Shown here piece after piece: positions 1 to 6,618 of a stretch of 64,000 nt of DNA. Made by a program: the position numbers and the translations under genes. The DNA is from Bacteroidota bacterium. Its GTDB lineage: Bacteria; Bacteroidota; Bacteroidia; Bacteroidales; Porphyromonadaceae. Positions within the stretch are counted from its first letter, which is position 1. Every line of letters starts with the position of its first letter. The notes under the pieces were generated by a model. The model searched no databases and was not told the DNA's origin. It was given only the letters and a program-made list of their open reading frames with translations. The stretch lies in contig JAEWDZ010000003.1 of the NCBI GenBank assembly GCA_023389855.1, positions 62,001-126,000 of the forward strand. Reading direction: 5' to 3'.

Positions 1-152
1 ACGGAAATTATAAGAAGATCGTAGCGAACGCTGTTGTGACGGAGATAATACCATATCTGAGAAAAATCTATTTTACGGTATACAAGCAGAAACAAAAGTA
101 ACGCAATAGTGATAGAAATGGAAATATTAATAAACGTCTGGTATTTCTTCAT
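1..152 (-). CDS. YbhN/UPF0104-like (lysylphosphatidylglycerol synthase TM) membrane protein, 5' part only
   Basis: A minus-strand reading frame starts at an ATG (150-152) and runs off the left edge with no stop. The visible ~50 residues give one hydrophobic segment followed by VYRKIDFSQIW and YYLRHN. This resembles the N-terminus of the polytopic UPF0104/YbhN family (lysylphosphatidylglycerol synthase transmembrane domain, putative lipid flippases). From general knowledge of Bacteroidota genomes, a gene of this family often lies divergent from rsmA, as here. The rest of the gene is outside the window, so the family call rests on a short stretch and on context. No promoter box was identified for it. 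Confidence 0.55.
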   Translation of the reverse strand, partial: MKKYQTFINISISITIALLLFLLVYRKIDFSQIWYYLRHNSVRYDLLIIS

Positions 153-231
153 ACTTGTAGAAAGGCATATTAGTAATACTGCAACTAGGGTGATATACTC
201 TAGGAAAGGTTACTAAAAAGAACAAAAGTAG

Positions 232-239
232 TACCTTTG
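232..239 (+). promoter_or_regulatory. Bacteroidota -7 box upstream of rsmA
   Basis: TACCTTTG matches the Bacteroidota housekeeping -7 consensus TAnnTTTG and sits 41 bases before the rsmA ATG. No good TTTG -33 element is seen 19-21 bases upstream, so the match is partial. Confidence 0.5.
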
Positions 240-280
240 CAGAATAGATAGCTACTAGGACAAAGGTACAAAAAAAATAT

Positions 281-1105
281 ATGAAACAAGTAAGAGCAAA
301 GAAAAGTCTAGGTCAGCATTTTCTCAAGGATCCTATGATTGCAGATAGAATAGCAGCCTCGATAGAAGATTACAAGGATTATCCTGTCGTAGAGGTGGGA
401 CCAGGCATGGGAGTTCTTACGAATTGTCTTATTGACAGAGGATTTGATTTGCGTGTAGTAGAATTGGATAGAGAAAGTATCGACTATCTACAGCAGCATC
501 TACCTGCTGCTTTTGTACAGGAAAACAGGATAATCTATGGAGATATTTTACGCTGTACTCCCGAGTCTCTTTTTCCAGACAATCCGAATACCCCCTTTGT
601 CATGATTGGAAACTACCCTTACAATATCTCAGGAAGGCTTTTTTATCAAGTATTTCAGTGGGCTGAACAAATTGTATGCTGTGCTGGAATGCTGCAGAAA
701 GAGGTCGCAGAACGTATCACCAGTAATCCTGGAGGTCGTGATTATGGAATATTGAGTGTGTTACTCCGGTCTAAGTTTGATTTAGAGTATCTCTTTACAG
801 TCGATAAAATGGAGTTTCTTCCTCCACCCAAAGTACATGGAGGCGTTCTTAAAATGGTGCGTAATAAAACAAAGAAAATAAGTTGTGATGAGACCCTATT
901 TATAGATGTCGTTAAAACAGCTTTCAGACAACGAAGAAAAACCCTTAGGAACGCTCTCAAGCCTTTATTTGGCGATGGTTATGCTTATGATTCTTTGCCC
1001 GATAGTATTCGTCAACTTCTGACGCTCAGAGCGGAACGCTTGGACGTGAAAGATTTTGAGATGCTCGTAAATATTTTAGAAGAGACTAAGCCGCAAATAA
1101 TCTGA
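281..1105 (+). CDS. rsmA: 16S rRNA (adenine(1518)-N6/adenine(1519)-N6)-dimethyltransferase
   Basis: RsmA/KsgA dimethylates two adjacent adenines near the 3' end of 16S rRNA in the cytoplasm, using S-adenosylmethionine, during small-subunit maturation. The 274-residue protein has the usual family length. It shows the N-terminal KKSLGQHFL signature, SAM-binding motif I (VEVGPGMGVLT, residues 37-47), the acidic ELDRE loop (61-65) and catalytic motif IV NYPYNIS (111-117). The C-terminal RQRRKTLRNAL helix is also typical. The start is supported by the MKQVRAKKSLGQHFL context and by the upstream TACCTTTG box. The gene stands alone on the plus strand and converges on the Fur gene, with 6 bases between the two stops. 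In many relatives mgtE follows rsmA; it does not do so here. Confidence 0.95.
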   Translation: MKQVRAKKSLGQHFLKDPMIADRIAASIEDYKDYPVVEVGPGMGVLTNCLIDRGFDLRVVELDRESIDYLQQHLPAAFVQENRIIYGDILRCTPESLFPDNPNTPFVMIGNYPYNISGRLFYQVFQWAEQIVCCAGMLQKEVAERITSNPGGRDYGILSVLLRSKFDLEYLFTVDKMEFLPPPKVHGGVLKMVRNKTKKISCDETLFIDVVKTAFRQRRKTLRNALKPLFGDGYAYDSLPDSIRQLLTLRAERLDVKDFEMLVNILEETKPQII

Positions 1106-1111
1106 TAGTTG

Positions 1112-1579
1112 TTATCTTTTTGAAAGCCTTGGAGAACATCTTGGACAAGTACCTTTTATCAGTATACTAATGGATTTGCAGATGAATCCTTCGGGCAATA
1201 TATCATTCTTCGTATTAGCGTGCACATCAAAAAGCGATGACGCAGTAGTCTCGTCGAGGCAATAAGTACGTTGACATACTGTGCAAAAGAAATGAGCATG
1301 AGGAGCATCTTCTGTTGTTATCAATGGCGAAGTTGCAAATTTAAAGATCCCTGTTCCATCGTCTATTTTGTGAATAGCCCCAACTTCTAAGAATAAATGT
1401 ATCGTACGCGATATAGTACTTTTGTCGATAGTGTCTGTTAGTAACTCTATATCCATCATGGAGAGTGCTTCGTCATGTGAGCAAAGGACATTATATATCT
1501 CTTCGCGCGTTGGTGTAAGACGCTTTCTTTTTATGGCTAATTGAGCGTTTAATTTTGTTTTAATAGAGGGACTTAGCAT
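1112..1579 (-). CDS. Fur-family metalloregulator next to a metal-exporting ATPase
   Basis: This 155-residue protein is a Fur-superfamily repressor. It has a winged helix (LTPTREEIYNVL around 21-32, DNA-contacting STISRTIHLFL around 54-64) followed by a dimerisation/metal domain. HAHFFC (94-99) and two CxxC pairs, C99/C102 and C145/C148, form the structural zinc site seen in Fur, Zur and PerR. The gene lies 18 bases downstream of the P-type ATPase on the same strand, so the two are probably co-transcribed. This suggests that it represses that operon in response to a metal. Whether the metal is zinc, iron or another cannot be read from the sequence. The stop is 6 bases from the convergent rsmA stop. 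Confidence 0.85.
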   Translation of the reverse strand: MLSPSIKTKLNAQLAIKRKRLTPTREEIYNVLCSHDEALSMMDIELLTDTIDKSTISRTIHLFLEVGAIHKIDDGTGIFKFATSPLITTEDAPHAHFFCTVCQRTYCLDETTASSLFDVHANTKNDILPEGFICKSISILIKGTCPRCSPRLSKR

Positions 1580-1597
1580 ACGATAAACAGCAAATAA

Positions 1598-3682
1598 CTA
1601 TATGTTTTTAGTAGGGCGGATGTGAAGTAATCTCATGGAGTTACCTATGGCGAGTAGAGTAGCGCCAACATCTGCAATAATAGCAAAAATAAGACTTCCC
1701 ATACTTAGGACAGCGAGGGTCATAACGAAAAGTTTAATTCCCAACGAAAGAACAATATTTTCGATTATGATCCATCTTGTTTTAGTCGCAATGGCTAAGC
1801 TCATGGGTACAGCACGTGGGTCGTCTGACGCAATAACGACATCCGCAGCTTCTATAGCCGCTTCTGAACCTATGCCTCCCATAGCAAAGCCTACATCGCT
1901 GAGAGCCATCACAGGGGCATCGTTAATTCCATCACCTACAAAAGCAAAATGAGATCTTTTTCCCAGTTCTTGAGCATGGGCTATCTTGTCTTCAGGAAGA
2001 AGTTCGCCTATAGCAGTGTCGACCCCGAGCTGTTTACCAATTTTTTTTACGGTTGTATCTTTATCCCCTGAGTATATGGCTACTTCTACTCCCATTGATT
2101 GCAATGCTTCTACCGCATGTTTGGACGTCTCTTTGACTTGATCACTCAGCAGGTAGCTTACTATATGTTTTTGGTCTATTGCGACATGTATAGCAGTTTC
2201 ACCCATGTTTTCTGGTCTTAAAATATTGACCGATATAGACTCCATGTCAAATAGCTTCTTGTTTCCAATCAATATTTTTTCACCTTTGTCGGTACTGGCT
2301 ACTATGCCTTTTCCTGGGATTTCCTTAATGCAGGAAAGATTCTCTTCTGTATAGTTTTTATTTTCAAAATATTCTGATAATGCTTTAGCAATGGGGTGCG
2401 TACTATTTTTTTCAGCGGTCATTACGTAGGGTTCGACACGCTTTAGTATACAATTTTCAACAAATACTTCCGTACGAAAAACCGAAAATTTCCCTTTCGT
2501 CAAGGTTCCCGTTTTATCAAAAAGGACCGTTCTTAAATGTGCCATTCGCTCTAAATAAAGCCCTCCTTTGATAAGCAGCCCATTGCGAGAAGCTGCTCCT
2601 AAGCCACTAAAATAGCCTAAAGGAATACTTATGACGAAAGCACAGGGGCAAGATGTTACTAAGAAAACCAATCCGTTGTATACATATTGGTGAAAAGATA
2701 TTGTTTGACTACCCTGTAGCATATCCCATAAAATGGGTACTATTACGATTAATGTAGATAATGCAAAAACGATCGGTGTGTAGATCTTAGCAAAACGTCG
2801 TATGAATCTTTCTGCTTTAGGCTTACGTTCTGTAGCGTCTTCAACCATTTTGAGAATACGAGCAAGAGAACTTTCATTGAATGGTTTTGATACAGTTAAA
2901 ACCAAAGGTTGAGAAAGAACTATACTGCCAGCTGCAACAGAATCGCCTTTTTCTAATTCTACTGGAAGACTTTCCCCCGTAAGGGCGGAACAATCCAAAA
3001 TTGCATTTTCACTTTCAACAACGCCATCAAGCGCAACTCGTTCACCTGGTAGTATATAAATTTTATCTTCTACAGCACATGTCGATGGGTCAATTAAAGT
3101 ATGCCCATCACTCTCAATTTTCCTAACTAGCGTGGGGCGGTTATCGATCAGTTTGCTTATATTTCGATGACTCTTTTCACTGGCTTTCTCTTCTAGCAGT
3201 TCTCCTATATAGTATAGCAACATTAATAAAATGGCCTCGTGATAATCCCCAAGGATAAATGCCCCAATACTAGCAATGCTCATTAACACCAACTCATTGA
3301 AAAAATTGGCTTTGGTGAAAATCAACTTACTTGCTGAAATTAGTGTATCCGAGGCAATCAGTAAAAAAGCAATCAAATAGTATATAATTGCAACACCTTT
3401 AGGAAATAAAAACCATGATGCTTTGAATACTTTTTCAAGCATTATACCTATAAAAAGCATAATAATGGCTACCGCGATGCATCCATATTGGAGTATTTTT
3501 TCGCGGTGGCTTTTATCATGCATAGGATGTTCACAACAACCACAACCACAACTGTTATGCTTCCTCTCAATGCTAATGTGATCATCTTCCAAACTGTGAT
3601 GGCAAGAGCAATTAGAGCGAGCCGTATCTTGAGGATTTTCATTATGGCAGTCGCAATGCGTTTTATCGTTTTTTATTGACAT
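1598..3682 (-). CDS. Heavy-metal-translocating P1B-type ATPase with a His/Cys-rich N-terminus
   Basis: This 694-residue inner-membrane pump exports a soft or transition metal ion using ATP. Visible motifs are the actuator TGES (235-238), the transmembrane metal site SCPC (CPC 345-347), the phosphorylated DKTGT (389-393), the HP motif (THPIAKAL) and GDGINDAP in the P domain. About eight hydrophobic segments flank these motifs. The CPC motif plus the overall order fit the Zn/Cd/Pb (ZntA-like) group. The N-terminus has no recognisable ~70-residue HMA ferredoxin-like domain. Instead residues 9-60 are packed with Cys and His (CDC, CSCHH, CGCGCCEH), a likely flexible metal-binding tail. A downstream Fur-family gene suggests metal-responsive control. 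Confidence 0.9.
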   Translation of the reverse strand: MSIKNDKTHCDCHNENPQDTARSNCSCHHSLEDDHISIERKHNSCGCGCCEHPMHDKSHREKILQYGCIAVAIIMLFIGIMLEKVFKASWFLFPKGVAIIYYLIAFLLIASDTLISASKLIFTKANFFNELVLMSIASIGAFILGDYHEAILLMLLYYIGELLEEKASEKSHRNISKLIDNRPTLVRKIESDGHTLIDPSTCAVEDKIYILPGERVALDGVVESENAILDCSALTGESLPVELEKGDSVAAGSIVLSQPLVLTVSKPFNESSLARILKMVEDATERKPKAERFIRRFAKIYTPIVFALSTLIVIVPILWDMLQGSQTISFHQYVYNGLVFLVTSCPCAFVISIPLGYFSGLGAASRNGLLIKGGLYLERMAHLRTVLFDKTGTLTKGKFSVFRTEVFVENCILKRVEPYVMTAEKNSTHPIAKALSEYFENKNYTEENLSCIKEIPGKGIVASTDKGEKILIGNKKLFDMESISVNILRPENMGETAIHVAIDQKHIVSYLLSDQVKETSKHAVEALQSMGVEVAIYSGDKDTTVKKIGKQLGVDTAIGELLPEDKIAHAQELGKRSHFAFVGDGINDAPVMALSDVGFAMGGIGSEAAIEAADVVIASDDPRAVPMSLAIATKTRWIIIENIVLSLGIKLFVMTLAVLSMGSLIFAIIADVGATLLAIGNSMRLLHIRPTKNI

Positions 3683-3731
3683 ATCGTATACTATTTACGC
3701 TGAGATGATTCTCTCTTAAGCCTTGTATGTG

Positions 3732-3739
3732 CAAAGGTA
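3732..3739 (-). promoter_or_regulatory. -7 box upstream of the metal ATPase operon
   Basis: On the minus strand this reads TACCTTTG, a perfect TAnnTTTG box, about 50 bases before the ATPase ATG. No convincing -33 TTTG was found at the standard spacing. A Fur-type operator may overlap this region, but none could be assigned by eye. Confidence 0.45.
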
Positions 3740-3773
3740 ATTAAATTACAATGCAACTCTGTTGTGATAAAGA

Positions 3774-5159
3774 CTATTTTGAAATCACTGTATTATCGGC
3801 ATTATCTGGTGCATATTCGATATCGGAGTTAAGGATATTGATGTCTCCCGAAAGATTATACTCTTTGCCATCAGCACCCTGAGCTTGTATGATATAATAG
3901 TATACGCCTTGCGGTACAGGCCTGCCATTAACTGTGCCGTTCCAACCTATTGAAGGATCTTCCCATTGGAATAGTTTGTTCCCCCATTCATTGTAAATAA
4001 CTCCTTTGAAATGAATAATTGATTTATGCGCAACACGAAATTCATCGTTGATTCCAGGTGAGGAGAATGGAGAAAAAGCGTTTGGTACCTCCAAATGAGA
4101 GGTGGAAACGTTGACTACTTTTGCTTCGGATTCTATAGTACACTCTTCTGTACGATTAGTTGATTCACAAGATATTGTATATGTGCCGGCTTCGGAAAAA
4201 GTATATGTTGTTGCTGCTCCAGAATATTGCATAACAATTGGAGAGTCTTGGGTCGTTTCTCTTCCTTTATAGATTTTCCAATTGTATCTTTGAGTAACAG
4301 GTTCATTAGCTATAGCTCTCATTTCTATAGTCGTTGGAGCTGACAATTCTTTTGGTAGAGCGTTTTCGACGTCTTCAATTCCTCTTTTTTCTCCTTCATT
4401 ATTACTTTTTTGTTCGGATTCGACTTTTATGTATGTATGGAGCTCCATTCTTTTTGCTAGAAATACATTACTTTTTATTTCTTTGAATGTAATTTGTAAG
4501 GCCTCGTTATAATTATCTCCAACAAGAGTAAAATCAGTGTCCATTAGAGGGGAAAAAAGTTGTAGTTCCCCATCGATCACACCTATATATTCATCTTTAT
4601 CTATTGCATAGAATTTTTCACTTTCTTCATTATATTTTAGATCTTTATATCTTATGTGAAACTGTCTGTCTACAGCAATATTTTTCCCATTAGGTGCTTT
4701 TATCATCCAAGAGCTAAAACCTCCGTCTACTTTAATCCGAATATAGTTACACGGATCATTAGGATCATCGTAAACGCTAATTTTTTCTTTCTCAAAATCT
4801 GCAGTGTTATATTCCAGCAACCAATAATACTCTGTTAAACCTCGAGGCAATTCTAGTATGTAACCACAATTCATTTCAGGATTATCTATCCGCCAAGCGC
4901 CGTTTTCGTATCGAGCTCCATTGATTATTTCTGCGTCATCAGCTTTTGTGTGATACTTTTTTACAGTACTATTAGCAGGTCCCTCAAAAAAAAGAACACT
5001 GTTTCCCGCAGAAGAGACTATGTAACATTCTACGTTACTTTTTTCCTTCAGGGAAGCTTTTGTTGAGTGTCCTCCTTCAATCCGTACAGATGCAAATGTA
5101 TTAATGGTATGAATACAAAGTATGGCGTATAATATAAAGAGTCCGAGTATTTTTTTCAT
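3774..5159 (-). CDS. Secreted PKD-like protein with gliding-motility/T9SS type-B C-terminal domain
   Basis: The gene is called from the internal ATG at 5157-5159. From there the protein (461 residues) begins MKKILGLFILY with a clear signal peptide ending near TFAS. The longer open frame would run into ispE and has no signal sequence. The middle holds a beta-rich PKD/Ig-like region. The last ~85 residues (PNAFSP, GINDEF, IYNEWGN, WNGTVNGRPVPQGVYYY) match the CHU_C / T9SS type-B sorting domain, which directs cargo through the type IX system. No catalytic motif is visible, so a structural or adhesive surface role is the most that can be inferred. The gene follows ispE by 31 bases. Confidence 0.8.
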   Translation of the reverse strand: MKKILGLFILYAILCIHTINTFASVRIEGGHSTKASLKEKSNVECYIVSSAGNSVLFFEGPANSTVKKYHTKADDAEIINGARYENGAWRIDNPEMNCGYILELPRGLTEYYWLLEYNTADFEKEKISVYDDPNDPCNYIRIKVDGGFSSWMIKAPNGKNIAVDRQFHIRYKDLKYNEESEKFYAIDKDEYIGVIDGELQLFSPLMDTDFTLVGDNYNEALQITFKEIKSNVFLAKRMELHTYIKVESEQKSNNEGEKRGIEDVENALPKELSAPTTIEMRAIANEPVTQRYNWKIYKGRETTQDSPIVMQYSGAATTYTFSEAGTYTISCESTNRTEECTIESEAKVVNVSTSHLEVPNAFSPFSSPGINDEFRVAHKSIIHFKGVIYNEWGNKLFQWEDPSIGWNGTVNGRPVPQGVYYYIIQAQGADGKEYNLSGDINILNSDIEYAPDNADNTVISK

Positions 5160-5190
5160 CCTTTTTGAGAATAAGTATTTCTTCTGAAAT

Positions 5191-6036
5191 TTAATGTTGA
5201 TTCGATAAAACAACTCCTTGCCAAATGAAACAATTCTTATATGGGTACTGATCATGGGGAATAGATAGTTCTTCTTCTGAGATAGCATATAGTGTAGATC
5301 CACTGCCACTCATAGATGCGTAAAGAGCTCCAAGGGAATATAAGCTATCTTTTATGTTCGATAAAACAGGGTACTTGGGGAAAAGTGTTTTTTCAAAATC
5401 ATTCCATATATACTTCTTCCACTCATCTATAGATTTCGTTAAAACCTTTTCTAACTCTCCTTCATGTTCAGCGTTTACCGTAATCCCCTCAAAAGCTTCT
5501 TTTGTATTGATCCCAAAAGGGGGCTTTACTATAGTTATAACGTATTTTTCCCACTCAATTTCTTTGAATGGTTTTAGTTGATCGCCAATACCCTTGCCGA
5601 TAGAGGGTGTGTTTTTTACAAAAAAAGGACAGTCTGCCCCGACTTTTCCAATAAGTCGCTCCATATCGTCCAGAGAAAGAGATAGGTGGCATAAATCATT
5701 TAATAATCTCAGTGTAAAAGTGGCATCACTACTACCTCCTCCCAATCCAGCTCCAAAAGGAATTTTTTTTATGAAATCAATACGAAGAGGAGGTATAGAG
5801 AATCCCTTTTTCCTCAAAAAATGAATAGTCTTGTATATAGAATTATACTGTAGATCTGTATCGATCTTCAGCCCATGAAAAAAAAATTGATCGTCTACAG
5901 ATGAGCTAAATGTTATCTCCAGAAAATCGGATAGAGATATCGGCAAGAATAGCGTCTCCAATAAATGATAGCCGTCATCTCTTTTGCCGACAATATTCAA
6001 CCCTAAATTTATTTTTGCATTGGGAAAAGCAATCAT
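5191..6036 (-). CDS. ispE: 4-diphosphocytidyl-2-C-methyl-D-erythritol kinase
   Basis: IspE phosphorylates CDP-methylerythritol at the 2-hydroxyl, the ATP-using step of the MEP isoprenoid pathway, in the cytoplasm. The 281-residue protein is a GHMP kinase of normal length. It has the N-terminal substrate motif PNAKINLGLN and DDGYH (5-24), the glycine-rich ATP loop PFGAGLGGGSSDA (93-105) and the C-terminal MSGSGSTLYA motif. The start ATG at 6034-6036 is directly followed by the conserved strand. A TATATTTG box lies just upstream. The downstream secreted-protein gene is on the same strand, but its product is functionally unrelated. Confidence 0.95.
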   Translation of the reverse strand: MIAFPNAKINLGLNIVGKRDDGYHLLETLFLPISLSDFLEITFSSSVDDQFFFHGLKIDTDLQYNSIYKTIHFLRKKGFSIPPLRIDFIKKIPFGAGLGGGSSDATFTLRLLNDLCHLSLSLDDMERLIGKVGADCPFFVKNTPSIGKGIGDQLKPFKEIEWEKYVITIVKPPFGINTKEAFEGITVNAEHEGELEKVLTKSIDEWKKYIWNDFEKTLFPKYPVLSNIKDSLYSLGALYASMSGSGSTLYAISEEELSIPHDQYPYKNCFIWQGVVLSNQH

Positions 6037-6059
6037 ATTTTTGTTCGTTTAGTGATTCA

Positions 6060-6067
6060 CAAATATA
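6060..6067 (-). promoter_or_regulatory. -7 box upstream of ispE
   Basis: On the minus strand this is TATATTTG, a match to TAnnTTTG, 23 bases before the ispE ATG. No -33 element at the standard distance could be seen. Confidence 0.4.
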
Positions 6068-6411
6068 ATAATTTCTTGCAAGATTAGAATAATGGATTTA
6101 GCTGTGCTTCTCCACATATTTTTCTTCCTTTTTACGCCTGTTTTTTTCGATTTGTATATACGACATAGAGATAATACTATGATGAAACCAGGAGAGTTAA
6201 CACCTACTTTTTCGTTTAAGACGATTCTTTTTATCAGATTGTTATTCAAGGAGTTATCACTTTTTTCTCTTTCTATTAAATCAACTAGTAATATGGCATA
6301 TAACTTATAGTTGCAATCAATGAAGCGAATCGCAATGGGAGTGTTGTATAATTCTAGTATCCTGATTGCTAGAGGATTCACCTACATATATAAAAAAAAA
6401 CGCGAAAACTA

Positions 6412-6442
6412 TTGCTTGATTCCGAAGAATGTATTAACTTTG
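6412..6442 (+). promoter_or_regulatory. Promoter of tRNA-Lys
   Basis: TTG at 6412-6414 and TAACTTTG at 6435-6442 are separated by 20 bases. This matches the Bacteroidota TTTG-n19-21-TAnnTTTG promoter, and it ends 25 bases before the tRNA. Confidence 0.7.
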
Positions 6443-6467
6443 CAATCGCTATCGCTGATAGACACAT

Positions 6468-6540
6468 GACTTCGTAGCTCAGTTGGTAGAGCAACTGACT
6501 CTTAATCAGTGGGTCGAGGGTTCGAGCCCCTCCGAGGTCA
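6468..6540 (+). tRNA. tRNA-Lys (anticodon CTT)
   Basis: A full cloverleaf can be folded. The acceptor GACTTCG pairs with CGAGGTC plus A73; the D stem is GCTC/GAGC; the anticodon stem ACTGA/TCAGT carries loop CTCTTAA, giving anticodon CTT; the T arm is GAGGG-TTCGAGC-CCCTC. The 3' CCA is not encoded. A consensus promoter precedes it. The surface-protein cluster begins about 80 bases downstream. Confidence 0.95.
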
Positions 6541-6618
6541 CAAATCTATTTTAATTAGTTAGGCATTTTGATCCCCCTGAGAATGGGTGCTCGGTGTGCC
6601 GTTTTTCTTTATAATTAT

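Larger units (their letters stand above)
6037..6466. other. Gene-free spacer between ispE and tRNA-Lys
   Basis: About 430 AT-rich bases. It contains the ispE -7 box (6060-6067, minus strand) and the tRNA-Lys promoter (6412-6442). Open frames of 72 and 110 codons exist on the two strands, but they show no family resemblance and low-complexity composition, so they were not called. Confidence 0.6.

Noticed and set aside
3774..5309. Longer version of the T9SS type-B protein starting at 5309
   Set aside because: It would overlap the end of ispE by 119 bases and bury the signal peptide at residue 51.
6049..6381. Open frame of 110 codons on the minus strand before tRNA-Lys
   Set aside because: No family likeness; composition rich in Ile and Leu; it overlaps the ispE promoter region and a plus-strand frame of similar size.
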